Part shown: in pieces, positions 1 through 8,277 of the stretch | Layout of the letters: every line of letters begins with the position of its first letter | How positions within the stretch are numbered: position 1 is the first letter of the stretch | Source of the DNA: Pirellulales bacterium | Lineage (GTDB): Bacteria; Planctomycetota; Planctomycetia; Pirellulales; JAEUIK01 | NCBI GenBank assembly: GCA_019745975.1 | Contig: JAIESQ010000065.1 | Coordinates: forward strand, 1-62,926 | DNA: 62,926 nucleotides | Reading direction: 5' to 3' | The notes under the pieces: model-generated | What the model saw: only the letters and a program-made list of their open reading frames with translations | What the model was told of the DNA's origin: nothing | Database searches by the model: none | Program-made: the position numbers and the translations under genes

Positions 1-97
1 GGAAGTTGTCTTTCATTAACAACTTCAACCCCGCAGGAGGCCTTCTTGTTTCACATGCCATGAATAATCCGGGCTAGACGAGGCCTTAGCAATCGTG

Positions 98-403
98 ATG
101 GCCAAGATTGACAGCGTTTGGTTTTGCCGGCTGGGCGATCCCAAGATACTAACGGCGCAGTTCCATGGCGAGGGATTCGATCGTGGGTACGCGAGTGCCG
201 GCAAGACATCATTAACAGTTTACTCCGTCCCATCGGCGAGCCGCCCTTTGGTCGAGCAGTCGCTGACTCATATAGTAATTCCCAAGTTGATTAAGTGGAT
301 CGAAGAGATCGATCGTTCTTGCGAAACGCTGCGGGATTCCCATAAGTTGTTTGTAGCAGAATGGAGCAACGACACGGTATTGATTTCGATGAAGAGCTTT
401 TAG
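98..403 (+). CDS. Small hypothetical protein, 101 aa
   Basis: I do not recognise a family. The protein has a natural composition, with a mixed hydrophobic/charged C-terminal half (VIPKLIKWIEEID, then KLFVAEWSNDTVLIS) that looks like a helix followed by a strand, and no signal peptide or membrane segment. An ATG at 98 is preceded by an in-frame GTG at 95; the ATG is preferred. It lies 100 bp upstream of the RAYT transposase on the same strand. The first 97 bases of the window hold no recognisable gene. Confidence 0.5.
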   Translation: MAKIDSVWFCRLGDPKILTAQFHGEGFDRGYASAGKTSLTVYSVPSASRPLVEQSLTHIVIPKLIKWIEEIDRSCETLRDSHKLFVAEWSNDTVLISMKSF

Positions 404-503
404 CGAACGATCGTCTGGCGGCAAGCAAGGCAAGTGAGCTTTGTTCGACAGTAACTATGAAGCCCACGCGCGCCGTGAGCGTGCCGAAGTGGCTCAATCA
501 ACC

Positions 504-1085
504 ATGAAGTCACCGCCAGATGCACGCAAGCGATGCAAGCGATTCAATGACCCAGGTCATGCACATGCCTTGACCTTTTCCTGCTTTCAGAGACGGGCGT
601 TTCTGTCGAAGGACCGAAGTCGTCGCTGGATGATCGAGGCAATTGAAGCTGCAAGGCAACGACATGCCTTCGACCTGTGGGCATGCGTAATTATGCCCGA
701 ACATGTGCATCTGATTCTCTGGCCAACTCGACCGGATTACTCGATCAGTTCGATTCTCACGACTTTGAAGCAGTCGGTCTCCAAGCGCGCAATGCTATTT
801 GTGCGCGCTCGCGTGCCAGGATTCCTCAAGCAGATGCGGGACGAACAACCCAATGGCCGAGTCCATCATCGCTTCTGGCAGCGAGGCGGCGGCTACGATC
901 GCAATCTTACCGAACCGGAGACAATTTGGTCCGAGATTGAGTACGTCCACGCAAATCCAGTCCGTCGACGATTGTGCGACTCGGCAGTGGCCTGGCGTTG
1001 GTCGAGCGCGCTGGAGTATTCCTCGCCGGGAAGTGGACTTTTGCGAATCGATACGTCTTCGCTGCCACGGACCAGCAAAGGATGA
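504..1085 (+). CDS. REP-associated tyrosine transposase (RAYT, IS200/IS605-like Y1 family)
   Basis: A single-strand DNA transposase of the Y1 HUH superfamily; RAYT members process or spread REP-type hairpins in their host genomes. With the ATG at 504 the protein is 193 aa, the usual family length. The HUH metal-binding motif is HVH at residues 67-69 in the context VIMPEHVHLIL. FWQRGGGYDRN at 125-135 carries the candidate catalytic Tyr131, and YVHANPVRR follows at 148-155, both typical of the family. An upstream in-frame GTG/TTG-type start at 441 would add 21 residues with no family match. No flanking insertion-sequence ends are visible; instead a perfect hairpin begins 3 bases after the stop, as expected for a domesticated RAYT with its cognate REP. 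The frame is intact, so it may be active. Confidence 0.88.
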   Translation: MKSPPDARKRCKRFNDPGHAHALTFSCFQRRAFLSKDRSRRWMIEAIEAARQRHAFDLWACVIMPEHVHLILWPTRPDYSISSILTTLKQSVSKRAMLFVRARVPGFLKQMRDEQPNGRVHHRFWQRGGGYDRNLTEPETIWSEIEYVHANPVRRRLCDSAVAWRWSSALEYSSPGSGLLRIDTSSLPRTSKG

Positions 1086-1087
1086 CA

Positions 1088-1111
1088 CATGCCCACGCAA
1101 GCGTGGGCATG
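1088..1111. repeat. REP-like hairpin next to the RAYT gene
   Basis: A perfect 11-bp inverted repeat (CATGCCCACGC / GCGTGGGCATG) with an AA loop begins 3 bp after the transposase stop codon. RAYT enzymes are known to recognise hairpins of this kind beside their own gene. No second copy of this palindrome was noticed in the window. Confidence 0.7.
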
Positions 1112-1163
1112 GCACCCCGGACGGTTGGAGAAGTTCGGGGCGTGAGCGAGGTGGAATACGAAC

Positions 1164-1236
1164 GGGGACGGGAGTCGTTTCTGGAATTACGCCAGCTAAC
1201 TACGAACGAAGACGGCCAGAAACGACTCCCGTCCCC
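1164..1236. repeat. 73-bp inverted repeat, copy 1 (21-bp arms, 31-nt loop)
   Basis: The left arm (1164-1184, starting GGGGACGGGAGTCG) and right arm (1216-1236) are perfect 21-bp reverse complements around a 31-nt loop. A second copy with the same arms and the same loop length but an unrelated loop lies at 17863-17935. This copy ends 20 bp beyond the stop codon of the minus-strand NPCBM gene, so it would form a strong stem at the 3' end of that transcript. There is no U-tract. Confidence 0.85.
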
Positions 1237-1256
1237 CTGATCGCCGCCGTCCCCCA

Positions 1257-2519
1257 CTACCGCACGAGCCGGGCGGCGAGCCAGTCGGCATAGTCCAATT
1301 CGTCGGCGCGATCGGCGAAGTCGACGATCAGGCTGACGCGCTTGCCGCCGCGCACATCGACCGACACGCTGACCGGCGCGGCGCCGCCGCGCAGCACTTC
1401 GCTGACGAAACGCTCCTTATTGTCGACGTACACACGGCACACAACACTGCCGCGCGGCCCGGCCGCGGCATCGATCGCCAGCTCGGCCTCGAAGCGCGCG
1501 TGCTCTGGCTTAAGGTCATAAGTGAGCCGGGCGGCGCTGTGCATGCCGAGGCCCTTGGGCCACCAGCGATTGGCGGCGCGGAGCCAGTTGCCCGATGCCG
1601 TGCGATCGGCCTGGTACGGCCAGGCGACACTCAGGTAGGGAATGTGACGATAGCTTTGCGGTTCGAGGTCCGACAGGTAATCGACCCGCCCTCCCAACGG
1701 TTGCAGATAGACCAGTTCCGACGCGGCGGCATGCCCTGTGATGCCGCTGGCGGTCTTCAGCGTGGCCAGGCTCGACTTGCCCTTGGCGGCCGGCGCGAGC
1801 ACCAACTCGTTGACAACGAGCAGACTGCCATCAGCAAGTCCGACGAGCGCCACGAGCGCGGTCGCCCTGTGCCGGGCGGCCAGCGCCGGATTGAAGACGA
1901 TGCCGGCCACGCGCGCGATCTCGATCGTGGCGGGGCCGATCTCGGTCTCGAGCTCGATGGCCTCGGGGCGGACCGCCTTGAGCGTTCCCTTGAGACGGTC
2001 GCCATTGTCGAGCCACAGTTCGTCGGCGTCGCCGGTCACGCCGCGCAGCTCGTCGAGCCAGCGATCGCGCCGCGCGGCGCCCCCCGGCGGGGCCAAAGCC
2101 ACGGCGGCGACTTCGGCGAGCTTTAGTTCGAGCGGCCCGAACGTCGGCGATTCGACCGTCAGCTTCTCGCGACCGACCGATTCGACGGTGGCCGCCAACA
2201 ATCCGCCATCGGCCAGCATCACCAGCGGACCGCGCGCGGGTTCGACCGGAGCACCCCACCAGGCCAGATCAGCGGCGTTGAGAGCAACCGTCCCCTTATC
2301 GGTCGCGAAGTTGAGCTTCCAGCCCACGTCGCAGGCCAGCAAACGCCCGGTTGTGCGCGGACCATCGACAGGGACCAAATCGGCCGGCGATGCCGCGCTG
2401 GGACCAGCGGCCGGCGCTTGTGCGTGCGCTATTGCCGCGCCGCAGCCCAGCAGCCACCACATGACCGCGATCAGCGGCGCATTGGCATAAGCAGCACAAA
2501 ACAAAGCACGCTTGAACAC
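1257..2519 (-). CDS. Secreted NPCBM/NEW2-domain protein
   Basis: 420 aa with an N-terminal signal peptide (hydrophobic stretch about residues 12-33, ending AIAHAQA). Residues about 60-260 are repetitive beta-rich sequence with short DG-type turns (LADGGLLAATVES, LDNGDRLKGTLKAV, LADGSLLVVNELV). The C-terminal ~150 residues (from about YLSDLEP at 275) match the NPCBM putative carbohydrate-binding module, including WPKGLGMHSAARLTYDL, FEAELAID and the closing VDFADRADELDYADWLAARLV. It is probably exported and binds polysaccharide or glycoprotein. It is the last gene of the minus-strand array, 18 bp after the alpha/alpha-toroid gene, and is followed by the 73-bp inverted repeat. Confidence 0.8.
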   Translation of the reverse strand: MFKRALFCAAYANAPLIAVMWWLLGCGAAIAHAQAPAAGPSAASPADLVPVDGPRTTGRLLACDVGWKLNFATDKGTVALNAADLAWWGAPVEPARGPLVMLADGGLLAATVESVGREKLTVESPTFGPLELKLAEVAAVALAPPGGAARRDRWLDELRGVTGDADELWLDNGDRLKGTLKAVRPEAIELETEIGPATIEIARVAGIVFNPALAARHRATALVALVGLADGSLLVVNELVLAPAAKGKSSLATLKTASGITGHAAASELVYLQPLGGRVDYLSDLEPQSYRHIPYLSVAWPYQADRTASGNWLRAANRWWPKGLGMHSAARLTYDLKPEHARFEAELAIDAAAGPRGSVVCRVYVDNKERFVSEVLRGGAAPVSVSVDVRGGKRVSLIVDFADRADELDYADWLAARLVR

Positions 2520-2537
2520 GAAACCGCCCGTTGTCGC

Positions 2538-3575
2538 CTAGCGCTGAAAGATCGGCAGGTAGTTGTTGGGCATTTGCAGCACGATGCAGGCCATCGCCGT
2601 GCCGTATTCGACGCAGATCGAATCCATCCATGAGCCGTCGGCGTGCTGACGCGACAAGAGCTCGTCGCGGATCGCCGGATACCACGACTTCCAGTGCTTG
2701 CCGCCGGCGTGCCACATCGCCTGCACGGCATAGTAGTGCCCGTAAAAGTAGTGCGTCTCGCGGCTAAAGGCATCGCCGCGCGGCAGGTGGTGCATCAGGT
2801 ATTCGAGCCCCTTGGTCACCTCGGGCCCCTCATAGATGCCGGCGCTGTACAAGGCGACTACGCCCGCGGCGGAGCGCGGAAAGGCGCTGTCGCCGCCGGT
2901 GAGCATGTACATGAAGCCGCCGTCGGGGTTCTGGCTGCGCTTGACGTAGTCGATGCAGTGGTCGATCGTTTCGCGCGGCACGTGCAAGCCGGCATTGCGC
3001 GCGGCGCGCAGCGCCATCACCTGGCAAATCGTGACCGAAATGTCGGCGTCGTGCCGGCGGGGTTGATAGCGCCAGCCCCCCTCCTGGTTCTGCGTGCCGA
3101 CGATCAGTTTGACGGCGTCGGCGAGCTTGTCGCGGATCTCGCCACGGCGGGTCATGCCGTAGGTTTCAGCCAGAAACAACGTGGCGAAACCGTGGCCATA
3201 CATGGGCCCGTGTGTGGCCGCCCCTTCGAGATTGATGAAGCCGGTCGAATCGGTGTGCGCCAAGAGAAAGTCGACGCACTTTTCGACCTCGCTGCCGTAG
3301 GGCCCGCGGCTGGGCGTGCTCCCCGAGGAGAGAAACGCCATGCCAGCCAGCGCGCAGATCGCCACGTTGCGGCTGGGCCCGCCGGGGCCAAACGAGCCAT
3401 CCTCGGCCTGTCGCGAAGCGAGGAACTTGAGCCCTTCGTCGACCGCCTGACTCGTGGCGGGCGTGATCAGTTCGCTGGCCTTGACTTCGACGTCATCCGG
3501 CTCAGCGGCGCTAGCGCACGCGCCGCACCACGCCACGGCGGCCAGCAAGGTTGTCGCCAAGAGCATCGCTCGCAT
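2538..3575 (-). CDS. Secreted prenyltransferase/squalene-oxidase-repeat (alpha/alpha-toroid) protein
   Basis: 345 aa with signal peptide MRAMLLATTLLAAVAWCGACASA. At least five QW-like repeats follow: LASRQAEDGSFG, AHTDSTGFI, VGTQNQEGGWRYQ, KRSQNPDGGFMYM and LSRQHADGSWMDS. These define the alpha/alpha barrel of squalene cyclases and prenyltransferases. It is far shorter than squalene-hopene cyclase (about 630 aa), and I do not see the catalytic DxDD motif, so enzymatic cyclisation is unlikely; a structural or binding role at the cell surface is more plausible. It sits between the acidic secreted protein (83-bp gap) and the NPCBM protein (18-bp gap) in the MoxR-VWA array. Confidence 0.8.
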   Translation of the reverse strand: MRAMLLATTLLAAVAWCGACASAAEPDDVEVKASELITPATSQAVDEGLKFLASRQAEDGSFGPGGPSRNVAICALAGMAFLSSGSTPSRGPYGSEVEKCVDFLLAHTDSTGFINLEGAATHGPMYGHGFATLFLAETYGMTRRGEIRDKLADAVKLIVGTQNQEGGWRYQPRRHDADISVTICQVMALRAARNAGLHVPRETIDHCIDYVKRSQNPDGGFMYMLTGGDSAFPRSAAGVVALYSAGIYEGPEVTKGLEYLMHHLPRGDAFSRETHYFYGHYYAVQAMWHAGGKHWKSWYPAIRDELLSRQHADGSWMDSICVEYGTAMACIVLQMPNNYLPIFQR

Positions 3576-3658
3576 GGAACGCCTCCCTGATCTCGTTGCG
3601 GGGCGAGCAGTGCACGCTGCTGCGAGCCCCCGCGGCGCGGCCGCTTGTGCATGGCAGT

Positions 3659-4555
3659 TTATGGTTGCGCGCGGGTCGCCTCGCTTAGCCGCTTGAAGTA
3701 TTCCTTGATCAGCGATTCGTACTTCGGCACGAATTTCTCAATCGTCGAGTTGATCACCTGCTGCCGCTCGTGCTCGGGCAAATGGCCCCACAGTTCGCGG
3801 AGCAAGTCTTGCATCTGGCCAATGTCGGGCTCGGCCGTAGCTTCCGGGCGCAAGCGCGCCGTGCTGTCGCGTGCCGGATCGTTCCCGCCCTCATCGGGTT
3901 GACCGCCCGCGGGTTCTTGCTGTTGCGGCTGGTCGGCCTGGTCGCGACGCGATTGCTGCCGCTGCTTATTGGCCGACGATTGCTGCTGCGAGCGTTGGCG
4001 GCGCGCTTCCTTGAGCAGTTCGTCGATCTCGGTGACGATATCGCGCTGCAACTTTTGGGTTGGCTCGCCGGGCTCGAGTTGGGCGATCAACCGTTCGACT
4101 TCCTGCATTTTGCGGCCGATGCGCACCAAAGGATCGTCGGCCTCGTCGGTTTCGCCCTCGGCGGGACCCAGATCGCGCAGCAACTCGTCGTCCAGCGAAT
4201 CGTCGAGCGAATCGGCGGACGGCTTGTCGCGATCGGCATCTTCCTGGTCGGCATCTGGCGGGCTGTCTGCTTTTGCCGGCGGAGCACGTCGCGCTGGCGC
4301 CGGCGCGGCGTCGTCCGCGGAATCCCGCGCCTCGTCCAGGCTCTCCAGCAGCGCCCGATCGAGGTCGCTCGTTGTCGGCGGGGTCGGCTCTTCGGCCTCG
4401 GGCGTGTCAGATTCAGTGTCGGCAGATGCCGGCGGCGCGGCGCCGGGCGATTGTTCGTCGGCGGCAAAGATCGGCTGCGCGGAGAGGAAGGCCCCCGCGA
4501 CGGTCGCCAACAAGAACGCTCCACCTCGCAGCGCGCAAGTACGTGTCACGATCAT
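3659..4555 (-). CDS. Secreted acidic, disordered protein of the MoxR-VWA array
   Basis: 298 aa. A signal peptide (residues 1-31, ending SAQPIFAA) is followed by a long Asp/Glu/Pro-rich low-complexity region to about residue 150, then a predicted helical segment (IGRKMQEVERLIAQLEPGEPTQKLQRDIVTEIDELLKEARRQ in part), a Gln/Arg-rich stretch, and a conserved-looking C-terminal helix (MQDLLRELWGHLPEHERQQVINS to FVPKYESLIKEYFKRLSEA). I know no family name, but similar small C-terminal partners follow the giant coiled-coil protein in planctomycete clusters. It overlaps the coiled-coil gene by 4 bp (ATGA), implying translational coupling and probable joint function. Confidence 0.7.
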   Translation of the reverse strand: MIVTRTCALRGGAFLLATVAGAFLSAQPIFAADEQSPGAAPPASADTESDTPEAEEPTPPTTSDLDRALLESLDEARDSADDAAPAPARRAPPAKADSPPDADQEDADRDKPSADSLDDSLDDELLRDLGPAEGETDEADDPLVRIGRKMQEVERLIAQLEPGEPTQKLQRDIVTEIDELLKEARRQRSQQQSSANKQRQQSRRDQADQPQQQEPAGGQPDEGGNDPARDSTARLRPEATAEPDIGQMQDLLRELWGHLPEHERQQVINSTIEKFVPKYESLIKEYFKRLSEATRAQP

Positions 4556-7500
4556 GGCGTACGCTCCGGAGTTTCGTTCGGCTCATCCTCGAGAGGCAAC
4601 TCGGGGACTGCTTCAGGATCGTCGGCCGCCTGCTCTTTGGCGGGTTGCGAGAGATTGCGAACCAGATCGGCCAGCTTGCCCTGCTCGACGCTCAATCGCT
4701 CGAGCTCCCGTGCCGCGTCGCCTTGTGCATCGCGGCCACCCTGCATGCGCTCGGCGACACCGCGCGTGCGCTCGTTGATATCCAATTGCAACAACTTGAG
4801 CAGCTTGAGTTGCGCGGTATCGGGGAGCATTTCACCTTGCTGGCCGCCGGCTTGCTGGCCGCCTTCGCCCGCGCCTTCCTGACCTCCCTGTTGATCTTCG
4901 GGCTTATCGGGCTCGAGGGCCGCGAGCAGTTGCTCGAGCCGCGCCAAGGCGTGGCGCTGCACGGCCTGCGTCGCCGGACCGGTATCGAGCTCGCGAATCT
5001 TTTCGACCGCGGCGATCATGTCGTCGAATGCTCCGTCGAGCGCCAGCGCGAAGGCGGCGGCCGCCGCCAGCTTTTTGGCCAGCGCCCCGGTCTGGTCGGC
5101 AAGCCCCAACTGCGTGCGCGCCAGTTCGAGTACGCCAACTTGCTGCCCGCGCGTCAGGTTGCCGGTCGGTTTGCGAAGCTCGTCGTAACGGACGGTCTCT
5201 GAATTGACCTCGCGCTGACGATCGCGCAGGCTCTCCAGCCCGCTCTGCAACTTGGCGAGTTGCTCGGCGGCGAGATCGGCTTCGGCCTGACGACGACGCT
5301 CGGCCAGTTGCTGCTGCGCTTCGTCGAGATCGCGCTGCGCTTGATCGGCGGCATCGGCCGACTCGCCAGCCTGACCCTGATCGGCTTGCTGCCCGGCTTG
5401 ACCGAGCGATTGCCCGGCACGCGCCAGTTGCTTGGACGCGGAGGCGGCCTGCAGACGTTGCAGCCGCTTGGCCAGCCGCTCGGCCTGTTCTTGCAGCTTT
5501 TGTTCCTGGCGTGATAGCCGCTCAAGCTCGCGGCGTCGCGCCGCGGGATCGGCCAGCTTTTCGGCGTCGCGCGCCTGGCGGCGCAGTCCGTCCTGCTCAC
5601 GTCGCATTTCCGCCAACTGCGCTTCGCTCTCGCGGAGCTTGCGCACCAATCGGGCCAACTCCTGTTCGCGGCGCGAGTCGAGAGCGTCGAGCATCTGGGC
5701 AAGTTGCTCCGCGACACGCCGCTGCGTTTCGAGCGCCTGGCCCATTTGATTGCGCTCGACCTGCTGGCCGGCCTGCCGCAGGGCCGAAGCAGTTTGCGAT
5801 TGTCGCGCGAGTTGCGCCGCCTCCTCAAGGGCGGCGGCGCCGAGCGGGTCTTCTTCGTCGAGCCGCTGCGACATGTCGGCCAGGCCCTGCTCGATCTTCT
5901 GCAGGCGGCGAGCCAACTCCTGCTCGCGGCCGGCAAGCTTCTTCAATTGGGCGCGCTCGTTCGTGTCGAGCGCCTCGGCGCCGCGCGACAGCGTCTCGCG
6001 CGCCAGTTCGGCGGTTTCCTCGGCGACCTGCTTTTGCTCCTCGCCGAGCTCGGCCAAGGCTCGAGCGGCGCGCCAACGGGTATCCCATTGACCGAGATCC
6101 GCGACCACCTGTTCGAGCGCGGCGATCACTTCCTTCTGCTGCCGGCCGGCATCGGCCAGGTGCTGGGCCATTTCGCGATCGCGCGGCGGATTGGCCCCAT
6201 CGGGGGGCGACGCCTTCGCGGCGGCAGCACCTTTCTCGGCGGCGGTCAGCTCGCGCTCGATCGCCGGCAACTGCGCTTGCCCGAGCCGTTGCAACTCGCC
6301 GGCCACTTGCTCCATGCGACGCTTGATGTCGGGGCTGTCGAGCGCATTGTTCTCCAGATCGGCCAGCAGGCCGGCGATCTGCGTGTTGACTCCTTCTTCA
6401 GGGCCAATCAGCCCTTGCTGCACCTTGCGCTGGGCGAGATTGGCTGCTTGCAGCCGATCGATATCTTCCTGCGCCAGGCGGCCTGCCTCGGAAATCTGCA
6501 CGTCCAGGCCAGCAACTTGCGTGTGGGCATCTTGCTGCAGCTTCAGCACGCGACTGAGCTCGGCCAGGATGGCCGTTTGACGCTCGGCGAGCCGCACTTC
6601 GAGCTCGGCCGGTGCGACGACCGCGATCCGCCGCGCCGGGCTCTGGCTCGTGGCCGGCTGAAAATCGCTCGCCGTCGCCCGCAAGTCAATCAGCACGCCG
6701 GGGCGCAGCTCCATGCTCGCCAGCTCCAGGCGATGCTCGAAGACCCGGCTTTCCCCTTCGCCGCCGAGCGGCAACGTCGATGCCGTGGCCGCCGCGCCCG
6801 GTGCTCCCGCGGCCGAGGTCTTCGCGGGTCCGGGGGCAGGCTGTGCGGGTTGTTCGGCCGCAAACAGCGAGATCACCTGGTCGGGCTCACCCGAGCGATC
6901 ACTGCGCGAGTAGACGAGCTCGACCGCACGAAGCGCCAAATCCTCCCGCGCGCTGACGCGCACCGGGATCGTGGCTTGCGGCGTGACGAACAAGTTGGCC
7001 TCGGGGCGATCGAGCGATACGACGGGCGGCATGTCGGCCACGGCCTGCATCTCGTAGCGCAGGTCGCGACCCCCTTGCAGCCCTTCGCGATCCTCGAACT
7101 CGAACCAGTAAGCGCACGTGCGCTCGACCACCAAGGCCTGCTCGGTTGCGGCCGAGAGCGAAAAATGATAGCCGTCGCGATCGATCGAGAGCGGAAACGC
7201 CTGGCCGCCGTCGAGCGCCAGGCGCGCGGCGCGAAGTGGCTTCGTGGTCGTGCCTTCGAGTGCCACTTTCGTCCCGGCTAGCGCCCTGAGATGCTTCTCG
7301 CCAGGTTGGGCCGGCCAGCCTGTGTACGCGGGCGGATGCAGCGTAACCGACAGACTTTCGAGCGCCGGGGGCTCGACGACTTCGAGATCGATCCACGCCA
7401 TCGAGCTGTCGTCGCCCCCGACGACTCGATAGGAGAAGGGGCGCGCGACCGCGTCGCGATGCGCCACGCGCAACGAGCCGCTGCCGGCGGCTTGCACGAC

Positions 7501-8241
7501 CGGGACCGGCTGACGATCTTCGACCAGGTCGCCGCTGGGCGACTCCTGGCGGTACACGATCCACAAGTCTTCGGGAAGGGGGACGCCGGCCGAGTCGACC
7601 ACCTCGACTTCAAAGGTTTGCCCCAGCGCGAGGCGGCGGACCTCCTGCCGGAAGCGGAGATGATTCCGCTGCGGCCAGGCGGCGGCGCTCCAGGGATTGG
7701 CCAGTCGGCGCGCGGCGATGCCGAGTAATTGCGGCTCGAGTAACGCGAAGATCGCAATGCCGGTCAGCAAGACACCGGCTACGGCGAGCGCGCGTTTCGC
7801 CGGCCGGCGATCGAGGGCCGCGCGAAAGTCGAGCGTTTCGGCGGCCAGATCGGTTTCGTGCACTACCGCGCGGCGCAGCTCGGCCGAGCCGCCGTAGGCG
7901 TCGTCGGCCGGTTGCCGCAAGAAGGAGACGGCGCTGGCCAACTGATGCTGCAACTGCGGGAACTGCCGCTCGATACGCTGGGCCACGGCGACCGCCGAAA
8001 GCCGCTGCCGCCAGGCTGGCCACAGGAATCGCCAGCCGCAGGCTGCGGTCACCAGCGCTAGTGCGATCGTGAGCAGGATGCGCACGCCGCGGTCCTGCAA
8101 GCCGACGAGGAAGTCCACTCCGGCCAAGGCGGCCGCGGTCAAGAGCACGACGGTCGTCAGCCACGCCCCGGCGTGCACCAACTGCAAGCGGTGAGCGCTG
8201 CGGCGAACGAGGGCCACGCGTTGTTCGAGTCGATGCGGCAC
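4552..8241 (-). CDS. Giant coiled-coil integral membrane protein (DUF4175-like)
   Basis: 1229 aa with a GTG start. Two membrane helices lie near the N-terminus (about 27-47 and 53-75) and a third at about 155-172 (ALAVAGVLLTGIAIFALLEPQLLG). Residues about 190-540 form an extracytoplasmic beta-rich region with PPAYTGWPAQPGEKHLRALAG, resembling Ig-like folds in DUF4175-type proteins. From about 560 to 1180 the chain is almost continuous Gln/Glu/Arg/Ala heptad sequence (coiled coil). The last 60 residues are acidic and Pro-rich. It is co-transcribed with two VWA membrane proteins and MoxR, which suggests a large envelope scaffold whose assembly or turnover is chaperoned by the MoxR/VWA machinery. 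The function itself is unknown. Confidence 0.75.
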   Translation of the reverse strand: MPHRLEQRVALVRRSAHRLQLVHAGAWLTTVVLLTAAALAGVDFLVGLQDRGVRILLTIALALVTAACGWRFLWPAWRQRLSAVAVAQRIERQFPQLQHQLASAVSFLRQPADDAYGGSAELRRAVVHETDLAAETLDFRAALDRRPAKRALAVAGVLLTGIAIFALLEPQLLGIAARRLANPWSAAAWPQRNHLRFRQEVRRLALGQTFEVEVVDSAGVPLPEDLWIVYRQESPSGDLVEDRQPVPVVQAAGSGSLRVAHRDAVARPFSYRVVGGDDSSMAWIDLEVVEPPALESLSVTLHPPAYTGWPAQPGEKHLRALAGTKVALEGTTTKPLRAARLALDGGQAFPLSIDRDGYHFSLSAATEQALVVERTCAYWFEFEDREGLQGGRDLRYEMQAVADMPPVVSLDRPEANLFVTPQATIPVRVSAREDLALRAVELVYSRSDRSGEPDQVISLFAAEQPAQPAPGPAKTSAAGAPGAAATASTLPLGGEGESRVFEHRLELASMELRPGVLIDLRATASDFQPATSQSPARRIAVVAPAELEVRLAERQTAILAELSRVLKLQQDAHTQVAGLDVQISEAGRLAQEDIDRLQAANLAQRKVQQGLIGPEEGVNTQIAGLLADLENNALDSPDIKRRMEQVAGELQRLGQAQLPAIERELTAAEKGAAAAKASPPDGANPPRDREMAQHLADAGRQQKEVIAALEQVVADLGQWDTRWRAARALAELGEEQKQVAEETAELARETLSRGAEALDTNERAQLKKLAGREQELARRLQKIEQGLADMSQRLDEEDPLGAAALEEAAQLARQSQTASALRQAGQQVERNQMGQALETQRRVAEQLAQMLDALDSRREQELARLVRKLRESEAQLAEMRREQDGLRRQARDAEKLADPAARRRELERLSRQEQKLQEQAERLAKRLQRLQAASASKQLARAGQSLGQAGQQADQGQAGESADAADQAQRDLDEAQQQLAERRRQAEADLAAEQLAKLQSGLESLRDRQREVNSETVRYDELRKPTGNLTRGQQVGVLELARTQLGLADQTGALAKKLAAAAAFALALDGAFDDMIAAVEKIRELDTGPATQAVQRHALARLEQLLAALEPDKPEDQQGGQEGAGEGGQQAGGQQGEMLPDTAQLKLLKLLQLDINERTRGVAERMQGGRDAQGDAARELERLSVEQGKLADLVRNLSQPAKEQAADDPEAVPELPLEDEPNETPERTP

Positions 8242-8277
8242 TTGCCCGGCTCCGGCGAAACTCGGTAACTCTAGAAA

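Noticed and set aside
5704-7281. 525-aa plus-strand frame
   Set aside because: It is antisense to the coiled-coil gene, with Arg/Leu-rich shadow composition and no domain.
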